Part shown: positions 8,396 through 16,874 of the stretch, one piece after another
Layout: each line of letters opens with the position of its first letter
Numbering within the stretch: position 1 is the stretch's first letter
Assembly: GCF_005886345.1 (NCBI RefSeq)
Contig: NZ_PNEC01000057.1
Location: 21,465-85,464 of the forward strand
DNA length: 64,000 nt
Reading direction: 5' to 3'
From: Pseudoalteromonas phenolica
GTDB taxonomy: Bacteria > Pseudomonadota > Gammaproteobacteria > Enterobacterales > Alteromonadaceae
Program-made: the position numbers and the translations under genes
The notes under the pieces: generated by a model
The model's database searches: none
The model's input: the letters and a program-made list of their open reading frames with translations, nothing else
Told to the model about the DNA's origin: nothing

Positions 8396-9625
8396 ATGAT
8401 CAGCTTTTCGCCGCAATCAGCCATTGGTCGCTTATTATTACTTAGAACTATCGCCATTTTGATGCAATTGCTTTTGGTATTAGCTTCGGCATTTTGGTTT
8501 GATAAGTCCATTGAGCTATTACCAGTATTGACTGTTATTGCTATTGAGTCTTGCTTCCAATTGGTCAGTGTGTTCGCCTATAGAAAAACCAGTGAAGCAG
8601 CACCTTCGGGTATGATGCTGCAGTTGCTAGCCGATATCATGTTTATGACGATTCTACTGAGCTTGTCAGGTGGTGCGAGTAATGCGTTTGTGTCAATGCT
8701 GATTATTCCAATCGTCATTGCTGCTGTGACCTTGCCTAGCCAGTTTGTGATAATTATCTCTCTCTGTTCATTAGTCGCATATGGTTATTTATTTGTGACT
8801 ATGGGGGGGCATCACATGCATCACATGGACATGGAGTTGCATTTTAAAGGCATGTGGGCAAATTTTGTATTAAGTGTATTTATTGTTGTTATGGTTGTCA
8901 TGGCAATGGCGAAGCAACTAAGGGTTAAAGAGCAGTCTTTAGCTAAAGTAAGAGAGAAACAACTTAAAAATGAGCAGCTCATTGCGTTGGGGAGTGCCGC
9001 TGCGCAGGCAACTCATCAACTGGCAACACCACTTGGTAACATTAATTTATTGTTTGAAGAGTTGAAAGAAGACTATCCAGAACACCCCGCATTAGTAGAT
9101 ATGGGAAAAGCCATCACTACTTGTAAAGAGCAACTTGATTTGTTTAGAGCACAAACAGAAAAATTGAAATCTTCAGATAGTTTTGGTGTACAAAGCACAC
9201 TGGCGATTTTAGAAGAACTTGAAACCTTGATGGCCTTACAATTCCCTGAACAGAGCTTAATTATGGACGAAGTAGTTGATACTTTCGTCAGTGATGACCC
9301 CATGCTGATCCCTGCTTTATTGAATGTACTCGCAAATGCCGCGCAGGCCAATATTAAAACCAATGCAAAAGAGATAGTTTTACAAAGTTCAATTGAAAAA
9401 GGCACTTGGGTGCTATCGATAATTGATCATGGTCCGGGGTTCGACCCTAAAAAGATGGAACGCTTGGGTCATACAATAGTAAAAAGTGAGTCGGGTCTTG
9501 GTATGGCGTTGGTTTTATCTCATGCATCAATAGAACGATTAAAAGGAACAATTAGATTAGAGAACCAGTGTAAATATGGTGCTAAAACAACCATCATTTT
9601 GCCGATTAAAGAAAATGAGTTATGA
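8396..9625 (+). CDS. regB: RegB/PrrB-type redox-sensing histidine kinase
   Basis: A 409-residue inner-membrane kinase. Six membrane helices fill residues about 10-170; the loop GGASNAF (92-98) matches the conserved GGxxNPF quinone-binding segment of RegB, with Ala in place of Pro. The H-box is ATHQLATPLGNI with phospho-acceptor His207, and Cys243 (TTCKEQL) lines up with the redox-active cysteine of RegB. The catalytic domain has an N-box (NVLANAAQAN), DHGPGFDP and GLGMALVLSHA. A His-rich loop (HHMHHM, 139-144) lies between helices. Its stop overlaps the start of the response regulator by 4 nt (ATGA). In other proteobacteria the pair responds to respiratory redox state. Confidence 0.88.
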   Translation: MISFSPQSAIGRLLLLRTIAILMQLLLVLASAFWFDKSIELLPVLTVIAIESCFQLVSVFAYRKTSEAAPSGMMLQLLADIMFMTILLSLSGGASNAFVSMLIIPIVIAAVTLPSQFVIIISLCSLVAYGYLFVTMGGHHMHHMDMELHFKGMWANFVLSVFIVVMVVMAMAKQLRVKEQSLAKVREKQLKNEQLIALGSAAAQATHQLATPLGNINLLFEELKEDYPEHPALVDMGKAITTCKEQLDLFRAQTEKLKSSDSFGVQSTLAILEELETLMALQFPEQSLIMDEVVDTFVSDDPMLIPALLNVLANAAQANIKTNAKEIVLQSSIEKGTWVLSIIDHGPGFDPKKMERLGHTIVKSESGLGMALVLSHASIERLKGTIRLENQCKYGAKTTIILPIKENEL

Positions 9626-10149
9626 AATTACTTATCATTGAAGACGATGAAGCATTTGCAAGAACACTTGCTAGACGACTGCAAAAGCATGGATTTGATG
9701 GCCATGTTGAAAGCAACGAAGCGAATGTAATGCCTGCTATTGAAACAATTTCCCCTGATTTTGTGTTGCTAGATATGAAACTGCAGACTAAATCAGGGTT
9801 ACATTTCATCGAACCGATTAAGGCATACAAACCAAGTATCAAACTTGTGTTGTTAACTGGGTTTGCGAGTATCGCCACGGCTGTTGAAGCGGTTAAACTG
9901 GGCGCTGATGATTATTTAACTAAACCTGCTGATACTTTGTTGATAGTTCAAACCTTGTTAGGGTCAGAAGGCGTTCAAAAAACTGAATTGCAATCAGAGC
10001 CGAGAATGTCAGCAGAGCGATTAGAATGGGAACATATTCAACAGGTGCTAAAAGCCAACAATGGCAATGTGTCTGAAACGGCAAGACAGCTAAACATGCA
10101 TAGAAGAACACTACAACGTAAACTTCAGAAAAAGCCTGTCCAAAAATAG
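9622..10149 (+). CDS. regA: RegA/PrrA-type response regulator
   Basis: A 175-residue cytosolic regulator. The receiver domain has the acidic pair at residues 8-9, phospho-acceptor Asp51 (LLDMKLQTKSGL), LLTGF and the Lys in TKPAD. The C-terminus is a Fis-type helix-turn-helix with NVSETARQLNMHRRTLQRKL, almost the same as in RegA/PrrA/ActR, which identifies the pair more surely than the kinase alone. It is translationally coupled to the kinase. The targets are not in sight: no terminal oxidase or cytochrome operon lies beside it. Confidence 0.92.
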   Translation: MKLLIIEDDEAFARTLARRLQKHGFDGHVESNEANVMPAIETISPDFVLLDMKLQTKSGLHFIEPIKAYKPSIKLVLLTGFASIATAVEAVKLGADDYLTKPADTLLIVQTLLGSEGVQKTELQSEPRMSAERLEWEHIQQVLKANNGNVSETARQLNMHRRTLQRKLQKKPVQK

Positions 10150-10217
10150 TCAATAATTGCGAGTTTGAAGTTTATTAACTAGATTTGAAATTACGAATGG
10201 TTTGATGCTTCATTATT

Positions 10218-10622
10218 ATGCAGTTGGCAGAACTTAATTATTGGGCAATTTTACTTGCCGCGTTATCTTCTTTTATGCTGGGAGGTTTATGGTACTCCCC
10301 GGTGTTATTTGGTAAAACTTGGTTAGAGGGCTGTGGGTTAACTGAGCTTGATTTACAAAACAGCGATCCAAAATTAATCTATGGTTTAGCATTTATATTG
10401 TCATTGCTGGCTGCGTTTGTCTTGGCGTTAATATTAGGGCCAGATCCTAACATCACACAATCAATAACTATTGGCGCTGCGGTTGGCATTGGTTTAGCGT
10501 CAAGCTCATTGGGTATTTCATACATATTCGAGCAAAGGCCACTAAGTTTGTTTTTAGTTAATGGGGGTTACCATACCTTCCAGTTTATTCTTATGGCAGT
10601 GATACTGAGTGTTACTGGCTAA
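10218..10622 (+). CDS. DUF1761 membrane protein
   Basis: A 134-residue inner-membrane protein with four predicted helices. The N-terminus NYWAILLAALSSFMLGGLWYSPVLFGKTW and the polar link after it (given here by its key features: LGG, WYSP, FGK) are typical of DUF1761. Family function is unknown. It ends at a clear terminator (10649-10673) and starts 68 nt after the RegA-like gene. Confidence 0.75.
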   Translation: MQLAELNYWAILLAALSSFMLGGLWYSPVLFGKTWLEGCGLTELDLQNSDPKLIYGLAFILSLLAAFVLALILGPDPNITQSITIGAAVGIGLASSSLGISYIFEQRPLSLFLVNGGYHTFQFILMAVILSVTG

Positions 10623-10648
10623 TAAATAAAATCTTTCAATACTTATTT

Positions 10649-10673
10649 ACAGGGCGGACATTTGCCCTGTTTT
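10649..10673 (+). terminator. Terminator after the DUF1761 gene
   Basis: ACAGGGC, 8-nt loop, GCCCTGT followed by TTT. It lies 26 nt after the stop. Confidence 0.75.
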
Positions 10674-10831
10674 CATTTTGCTTCCTCATTTAGTTTAGAT
10701 ACGTTTTGCTGTTTCAATGAGTGAAAGTAGCCCTTCCCATGGAGTGGGCCAGTATTTTCGGGTTAACTAATCTTATATTGCTTCAAACAGTTCTGATGAG
10801 GAATGGTAGCAATTGATAGTGGATACAAAAC

Positions 10832-11092
10832 GTGATTGATATTCTTTTTGATGTCATTGGTATGACAGGAACGGCGCTTGTGGTTGGCGCTTTTTTTATG
10901 CTTCAACTTGGTAAGGCGGAGCCCACCGGTATTGTTTATAACTTAATGAATTTAAGTGGCGCAATATTATTACTCATTAGTCTTTGTTACAACTTCAACT
11001 TAGCAAGTTTCGTCATTGAGTTATTCTGGATTGCTGCATCTTTAATCGGTTTATATAATTACTTTAAGGAAAAGCGCACTCAATTGGCCTAA
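10832..11092 (+). CDS. Small membrane protein of the CBU_0592 type
   Basis: An 86-residue protein with three hydrophobic segments and a basic end (FKEKRTQLA). The pattern GMTGTALVVGAFFMLQLGK, then YNLMNLSGAILLLISL and ELFWIAASLIGLYNY matches the CBU_0592-like family, whose role is unknown. The start is a GTG with a weak GTGGA about 10 nt upstream. The 210 bases before it hold only the terminator of the preceding gene and no other gene I can support. Confidence 0.65.
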   Translation: MIDILFDVIGMTGTALVVGAFFMLQLGKAEPTGIVYNLMNLSGAILLLISLCYNFNLASFVIELFWIAASLIGLYNYFKEKRTQLA

Positions 11093-11118
11093 AAAAGGCA
11101 AAATAAAATTTAAAACTT

Positions 11119-11168
11119 GCACAGACTGTTAACATTAGTATTATTAATACTATGTTGATGGGCTGTGC
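11119..11168 (+). promoter_or_regulatory. Long imperfect hairpin upstream of the second TonB receptor
   Basis: GCACAG...GTTAACAT.TAGTATT pairs with AATACTA.TGTTGAT...CTGTGC around ATT, so nearly 20 base pairs form in a 50-nt stretch with small internal loops. It ends 47 nt before the receptor ATG. No T-run follows, so it looks more like a leader structure or operator than a terminator. Confidence 0.5.
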
Positions 11169-11215
11169 ATGTAATTGTGCTTAGTTGCTTTATCTCTGAA
11201 AAATTGAGCTAAGCT

Positions 11216-13210
11216 ATGAAAATAATAATACCAACCTTCTCATTCTTATCATTGCTATTCACAGGAACGGTATTTTCTAGTAATGAAACAGAAGAAGATT
11301 TATTTGATCTGTCTTTTGAGCAGCTTCTTGACGTTAATATTTCTCTCGCAACAAAAACCGATGAAACGCGCTCATCTGTTCCTTCTAGTATCACCGTTTT
11401 TAATCAACAGCATATCTCTTTGCTTGGTGTATCAAATGCCTATGAGTTAATGAATTTTGTGCCTGGTTTTCAGTCAACACGAGGTGATTGGGTGGGTGCT
11501 GTGCCTAAAGAACATACTCGAGGCATTTATCTTGATAGTGGTAATGTCCTTGTGATGATAAATGGCCAAAGGCTTAATGAGCCTTCTTTTGGCAAAGCGT
11601 CTGTTTACATGCCATTTATTCCAATTGAAATGATTGAACGAGTTGAATTCATACGTGGTCCAGGATCTGCGCTATATGGCAGTAATGCATTCTTAGGTGT
11701 GATGAATGTTGTTACTACAGACTCACGGTCTCAGGTAAGTGCCTCAATTGGCGAGCATGGAGAAGTTCAGGCTGGGCTATCGTTTAACAAGCAAATTGAC
11801 GATGACTTAAAACTTTACAGTAACTTATCCTTTAATCGAAGAGATGGTGAAAATTACGAATTTGGCGTTAAAGATCCCATGGAAGCCTATTTCTTAGAGT
11901 TTGGGGCTCATTGGCAAGATTTGCATGTTAGCATTAGACAAAATGCGACTCAGTTAGATGAGTTTATAAATTTAGCTGGTACTTCTAAGGGCAATCATCA
12001 TCATAGTGAAAACACCGCTTTCAATGCGAAATATGAATGGCTAGATGAAGAGGATTTGTGGTTAACTTCATCGCTCGATTACATAAGGCATGAAATTGAA
12101 AGCCGCGGTTTAATAGCATCTGCAGACGGAACTGGCTTAGTCGGTGACTTCTTTGTCGGTCCTGCTTGGTCGACAAAAGATATTACTTTGAAAGTAGATG
12201 GCAGCTATATTTTTAGCCCTGAATTACAAGTGAATTTTGGCCTAGAGTACTCCGAAGAAGAACAGTTCAAAGCGGGTGTCTTTACCAGTTATTATGACTA
12301 TGAACGCGGAGATACCATTGTTGCAAATGAATTCTTTTTAGGTGAAGCAAGAGTTATTGATACGCATCCACCGTTTAAAAGTTTATTGGCGTCTTTTGAC
12401 TCTTACGCCACGTACTCTCAAGCAAAATATAAAGCATCAGAAAAATTAACAATGTTTGTAGGTGCGCGTTTTGATGAAGTTAAAGGTATAGATAGCAAGT
12501 TGTCTCCAAGACTGGCCTTTATATATGATTTGAATCAACATCATACCTTGAAGCTTCAATATGGTGAGTCATTTAGAACACCTGTTAGTAATGAGCTTTA
12601 CTCAAATGATGATGTAACGGTCGGCAATACCGATTTAACTTCTGAGTATGTAAAAACGACAGAATTAGTATGGCATGCGCAGCATGATGATTGGCAAATT
12701 GATGTTGTTTTATTTAATAACGATCTAAAGGATTTCATTAATTTAGTACCCACAGATCAAGCTCAAACGCGCTATACATTTGACAATGTGTTCGAAGCGA
12801 CTATGCAGGGTTTAGAAATTAATAGTAATTTCAATTTAAGTGAAAACACTTGGTTCGAAGCTGGCTTTACCCAATTATTTGATGAGCCAATTAACCCGAG
12901 TTTTAAACGTTTTGCTGCAGCCGCTTTAACTCATCAGCTTAACAGTGTTCAAGTTAGCTTAAACTCAATCTGGCGTGATGATGTATTTGTAGAGTCCCCT
13001 GACAAAACAGTATCTGATGATTTTAAACAATCAGATTATTTTTTAATTGGCTTTACAGCAAACTGGAGTATTGATGAGTCTAAATCCCTCATATTAAAGG
13101 CACAAAATTTACTTGATAAACAGTATAAAGTGTTTGATCCTCGTATGCCTGATGGCAATGTGCCTAGCCAATCAAGAAAATTATTGCTGCAATATAGAGA
13201 ATCTTTTTAA
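11216..13210 (+). CDS. TonB-dependent receptor beside the imelysin cluster
   Basis: A 664-residue outer-membrane transporter with a signal peptide (to about residue 21), the N-terminal segment LFDLSFEQLLDVNISLATKT common to receptors with the TonB box just before the plug, a plug (VPSSITVFNQQHI, RVEFIRGPGSALYGSNAFLGVMNVV) and a barrel with a C-terminal aromatic-rich strand. The family carries iron complexes, cobalamin or other scarce ligands. It stands directly upstream of the imelysin/di-heme genes on the same strand but is separated by a terminator and 440 bases, so it is probably a separate transcription unit. Confidence 0.92.
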   Translation: MKIIIPTFSFLSLLFTGTVFSSNETEEDLFDLSFEQLLDVNISLATKTDETRSSVPSSITVFNQQHISLLGVSNAYELMNFVPGFQSTRGDWVGAVPKEHTRGIYLDSGNVLVMINGQRLNEPSFGKASVYMPFIPIEMIERVEFIRGPGSALYGSNAFLGVMNVVTTDSRSQVSASIGEHGEVQAGLSFNKQIDDDLKLYSNLSFNRRDGENYEFGVKDPMEAYFLEFGAHWQDLHVSIRQNATQLDEFINLAGTSKGNHHHSENTAFNAKYEWLDEEDLWLTSSLDYIRHEIESRGLIASADGTGLVGDFFVGPAWSTKDITLKVDGSYIFSPELQVNFGLEYSEEEQFKAGVFTSYYDYERGDTIVANEFFLGEARVIDTHPPFKSLLASFDSYATYSQAKYKASEKLTMFVGARFDEVKGIDSKLSPRLAFIYDLNQHHTLKLQYGESFRTPVSNELYSNDDVTVGNTDLTSEYVKTTELVWHAQHDDWQIDVVLFNNDLKDFINLVPTDQAQTRYTFDNVFEATMQGLEINSNFNLSENTWFEAGFTQLFDEPINPSFKRFAAAALTHQLNSVQVSLNSIWRDDVFVESPDKTVSDDFKQSDYFLIGFTANWSIDESKSLILKAQNLLDKQYKVFDPRMPDGNVPSQSRKLLLQYRESF

Positions 13211-13652
13211 AAAACACCTCTTAACTTAAGCAAAGACGCCTATCAGATTAGATAGGTGTTTTTGTGCTGCCTACGGTAATATCAATCTGCAATAACACTT
13301 AATCATTTTGAGAGATTAAAGCGGTCACTAAATTCGTTAATTTTTATTATTTTTAACGGCCAAAGAGCATACATTAAATTCATTTTCGACAAGTATTTAT
13401 TACCTCAAAATAGATTGCATGCGCAATAGAACTGCAATGAGAGAGCAGGTTTTAACCTTTCAATCTTCTCGAATAACAACCCTTAGTATTTTTCATTTAA
13501 TAACTGAAGTTAAAAAGATTCACTCATATTTGATTTAACTCAAAAACAAATAATTCAGGTAATGCAAATAAAAATAATTCTTGAATGCATTAATTTTAAT
13601 CGTTAATATTTGCTGGATAATAAACTATAAACTGATAATTAAAGGGATAAGA
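13211..13652. other. Long intergenic region upstream of the imelysin cluster
   Basis: Holds the receptor terminator (13236-13264) and then about 390 A+T-rich bases with no convincing gene. Two near copies of AAATAATTC lie about 100 bases before the imelysin start. I do not see a good Fur box. The promoter of the five-gene cluster must lie here. Confidence 0.5.
13236..13264 (+). terminator. Terminator after the TonB receptor
   Basis: ACGCCTATC, loop AGATTA, GATAGGTGT followed by TTTTT. It lies 26 nt after the stop. Confidence 0.8.
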
Positions 13653-15095
13653 GTGAAAAACTTTAAGAAATTTGCGCTTACGCTAGTTTGTACAGCAGTA
13701 TTAGCTGCATGTAATGGTGATGATGGTAAAGACGGCGCTGCAGGTACAGCAGGTGCAGCTGGTCCTCAAGGGGAGCAAGGTGTTGCAGGTCAAAATGGTG
13801 TTGCAAATTATGTAACAGCTGAAGATGTTGTTAAAACCAATGCACAGCATGCCTATGCTGTTTTTGCAGACTCTCTGATTGCAGCAAAAACAATGCAAAA
13901 AGCGATTGATGAATTTGTTGCTGATCCGACAGAAGCAAACTTCACTGCTGCAAAACAAGCTTGGCTTTTTGCACGTGAACCATATGGTCAAACTGAAGTT
14001 TACCGTTTCCGTGAAGGCCCAATCGACGCACTTACAGAAGTTGATGGTCAACCAGCATTAGTTGATGGCGAAGGCCCAGAAGGCGCAATTAATGCTTGGC
14101 CTTTAGCTGAAGCGTTGATCGACTACACGATTGATATGGACGGTCATCAGGCGCGTGGTACTGCTGCGGTTTATCAAGCCGGTGGTAACATTATTTCAGA
14201 TCAAGAAAGCTTCCCAGAAATTACAAAGCAGCTATTACAAGATAAATTTGAATTAGATGGTGAAGAAGCCAATGTAACGTCAGGTTATCATGCAATCGAA
14301 TTCTTATTGTGGGGTCAAGATTTAAACCAAGACCTTACTTATACCTCAACGCGTGATTACACTGCAGGTCACCGTAAAGCTTCTGATTTTTATACTGTTG
14401 ACAATATGCCAACAGATTCAAATGGTGAAACTTGTACATCTGGCGAGCAAGGTGCAATTGACGAAATTTGTACGCGTCGTGGTCAATACTTAAAAGTAGC
14501 CGCTGAGCTATTAGTTGATGACCTGCAAGCAGTGACTGAAGCGTGGACTCCTGGCACAGGCTTCCATTATTTAGAATATGTAAAACCTGAAAATGCAAAG
14601 AAAAACTTAGGTGCAATGCTTGAGAGTATGGGACGTTTGAGCTTCGGTGAACTTGCTGGTGAACGTATGAGTATTGCTGTTCGCACCGATAGTCAAGAAG
14701 ACGAACACTCGTGTTTTTCAGATAACACACACCGTGATATTTACCTTAATGCCAAAGGTGTTCAAAACCATTATTTAGGCAAATATACACGTATTAATGG
14801 TGAAGAGTTAGTAGGCGCAAGTATCCATGACTTATTAGTAAAAGAGGGGAAGCCTGAGCTTGCTAACGAACTGCGCGCTGCCCTTGAAGCGTCAATGGCA
14901 AGTGCCTCGGTTATTGATACGAATGCCAAGCTAGGTGTATCTTTTGACGTTCAAATTCAAAATGAAGATCGTAAAAAAGAAGTGTATGCGACTATCTCTG
15001 CACTTGCTACACAAACAGATCTGATCCAAAAAGCCATCGATGAGCTTGGCGTTTCAGCTGAAGACTTAAAACAAGATACAGAAGAAGATATCTAA
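13653..15095 (+). CDS. Imelysin-family lipoprotein with collagen-like linker
   Basis: A 480-residue surface or periplasmic lipoprotein. The start is a GTG with AAGGG 7 nt upstream; it gives the signal peptide MKNFKKFALTLVCTAVLAAC with lipobox LAAC (lipid at Cys20). After one Asn come ten unbroken Gly-X-Y triplets (residues about 22-51), a collagen-like spacer that is unusual in this family. The rest is the helical imelysin/ICMP domain; the family motif GxHxxE is present in SGYHAIEFLLWGQD. Relatives are iron-regulated (EfeO, insulin-cleaving membrane protease). It opens a cluster with two di-heme enzymes, a second imelysin and a DUF1513 protein. Metal binding is inferred; protease activity in the family is doubtful. 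Confidence 0.9.
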   Translation: MKNFKKFALTLVCTAVLAACNGDDGKDGAAGTAGAAGPQGEQGVAGQNGVANYVTAEDVVKTNAQHAYAVFADSLIAAKTMQKAIDEFVADPTEANFTAAKQAWLFAREPYGQTEVYRFREGPIDALTEVDGQPALVDGEGPEGAINAWPLAEALIDYTIDMDGHQARGTAAVYQAGGNIISDQESFPEITKQLLQDKFELDGEEANVTSGYHAIEFLLWGQDLNQDLTYTSTRDYTAGHRKASDFYTVDNMPTDSNGETCTSGEQGAIDEICTRRGQYLKVAAELLVDDLQAVTEAWTPGTGFHYLEYVKPENAKKNLGAMLESMGRLSFGELAGERMSIAVRTDSQEDEHSCFSDNTHRDIYLNAKGVQNHYLGKYTRINGEELVGASIHDLLVKEGKPELANELRAALEASMASASVIDTNAKLGVSFDVQIQNEDRKKEVYATISALATQTDLIQKAIDELGVSAEDLKQDTEEDI

Positions 15096-15167
15096 CTTGG
15101 TATGGCTGGCCTTTGGGTCGGCCTTTTCAGTTTCTGGTTACAGTAGTAAGCAGTTCAGGGGCACTGA

Positions 15168-16874
15168 ATGAATAATAAAAAATCAATGCTAGCTTTAATC
15201 ATCGCGCTTATTTCTCTGCAAGGCTGCGGTGGTGGAAGTAACACACAAGATACAAACTCTCCAACAAATTCAAACAATAATGGCGACAATACTTCCGAAG
15301 GCAATCAAGGCAGTAAAGATAATCTGGCTTTTCCTGCTCTCACCTTAAATGATGGCCTACCTGACTTACTCAAAGATACACCTGACGAGTTTGAGCATTT
15401 AGCAGCAGGGGAAGCATCGGTTAATACGTTTAATGAAGATGCATTTAGCCAAGCGCTACCTGCAATCGTTGATACGCCTAGTCTTGATGCCGTTTTCAAA
15501 GCGGGCGACCATGTTTTTCGCTCCAATCATGATGGGCAAGGCCCTATTTTCAATAACACCACTTGCCAAGGGTGTCATATCAAAGATGGTAGAGGCGTTG
15601 TTCCTAAATCTGCCAATGAGCCGATGATTAGCATGTTTTTGAGAGTCGGTGATAGTAAGGGCAATGTAGACCCGGTTTATGGCGAACAAATTCAAGTTTT
15701 TGGCACCATAGATGGTCAAAAGGATGTATTAGCAAAACACAATGGAGCCATAGAAGAAGGGCTGGCTTATGGCGAGGCATACACTTGGGTCGAATATGAA
15801 GCAGTAACGGGTCAATTCGCAGATGGCGAAACTTACTCCTTAAGGAAACCGATTTATAAAGTAAAAGACCTTGCTTATGGTGAGTTTAATAAAGATGTGC
15901 AGTTTTCTGCCCGTGTATCCACCCATGTTTATGGCTCAGGTTTATTAGAGAGTATTCCAGCACAAAGTATTTTAGCTTATGCCGATCCTGATGATACCAA
16001 CAATGATGGTATATCTGGTAAAGCTGCCTATACAACTCACCCGATCAATAATGAAAAGATGCTTGCACGTTTCGGCCAAAAAGCGGTAACAGCATCTGTA
16101 TTACAACAAATTTCAGGCGCATACCGAGGTGATATGGGGGTGACGAATACGGTTTCAACAGGTGAGCCTTGTACAGAAGCTCAATCTGCCTGCCTTGTTC
16201 AAGCTGAAAAAGAGCAAAACAAGCACCACGATGGTGTTGATTTAAATAACGTCGATTTGGCTCAAGTCGAGTTTTATAACCGCACATTAGCAGTACCAAA
16301 TCGCCGTGGTTTTGATACTGAGAATAATCTTTGGAATGATGATGTATTAAAAGGTAGAAGCCAGTTTTTTGCTGCAAATTGCCACAGTTGTCATGTGCCA
16401 AGATACAAAACAGGTGAGGCGAAAGGGAGCTTACTTGGTGATGTAGATTTAGTGCAAGTATCTACAGACACACGAACCAACATTTCAGCTTTACAAAATT
16501 TAGTGATTTATCCATATACCGATTTACTTCTCCATGACATGGGCGGCAGTTGCAAAGTAACTCGTGAGTTGGCAAGTGGTGAAGCGTGTGACAGCGGTGC
16601 AAGTTGCTATTACGTGCAGCGCTGTGAGGGGCTTGCTGATGGCCGCCCTGAAGGTGATGCATCTGGCACTGAATGGAAAACGCCAGCTTTATGGGGGTTG
16701 GGTTTAGTGCAAACGGTAACGCCAAAAGCAACATTTTTGCATGATGGTCGTGCACGCACTTTATCAGAAGCGATCCTTTGGCATGGCGGTGAAGCCGAAT
16801 CAGCAAAGCAAGTTTATTTAAATATGGATAAACCAGCACGTGAAGCGCTATTGGCTTTCTTGAATTCACTATGA
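15168..16874 (+). CDS. Di-heme oxidoreductase lipoprotein (DHOR, DUF1111)
   Basis: A 568-residue c-type di-heme protein of the putative thiol oxidoreductase family. The lipobox is LQGC with the lipid at Cys20, followed by a low-complexity Asn/Ser/Thr linker. Heme sites are CQGCH (133-137) and CHSCH (about 405-409). The C-terminus has the family signature KTPALWGLGL, ATFLHDGRARTLSEAILWHGGEA. AGGGG precedes the ATG. It overlaps the next gene by 4 nt, so two DHOR proteins are made in step. In related clusters these act with imelysins in iron use; whether they oxidise or reduce the metal is not known. Confidence 0.92.
   Translation: MNNKKSMLALIIALISLQGCGGGSNTQDTNSPTNSNNNGDNTSEGNQGSKDNLAFPALTLNDGLPDLLKDTPDEFEHLAAGEASVNTFNEDAFSQALPAIVDTPSLDAVFKAGDHVFRSNHDGQGPIFNNTTCQGCHIKDGRGVVPKSANEPMISMFLRVGDSKGNVDPVYGEQIQVFGTIDGQKDVLAKHNGAIEEGLAYGEAYTWVEYEAVTGQFADGETYSLRKPIYKVKDLAYGEFNKDVQFSARVSTHVYGSGLLESIPAQSILAYADPDDTNNDGISGKAAYTTHPINNEKMLARFGQKAVTASVLQQISGAYRGDMGVTNTVSTGEPCTEAQSACLVQAEKEQNKHHDGVDLNNVDLAQVEFYNRTLAVPNRRGFDTENNLWNDDVLKGRSQFFAANCHSCHVPRYKTGEAKGSLLGDVDLVQVSTDTRTNISALQNLVIYPYTDLLLHDMGGSCKVTRELASGEACDSGASCYYVQRCEGLADGRPEGDASGTEWKTPALWGLGLVQTVTPKATFLHDGRARTLSEAILWHGGEAESAKQVYLNMDKPAREALLAFLNSL

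Noticed and set aside
14335..14730. Long minus-strand reading frames inside the imelysin, di-heme and other real genes
   Set aside because: They are shadows of the coding strand, with no ribosome binding sites and low-complexity His/Gln/Leu-rich products.
15096..15167. GGCC-rich hairpin after the first imelysin gene as a terminator
   Set aside because: Only four base pairs form and the di-heme gene follows at once; read-through is expected.
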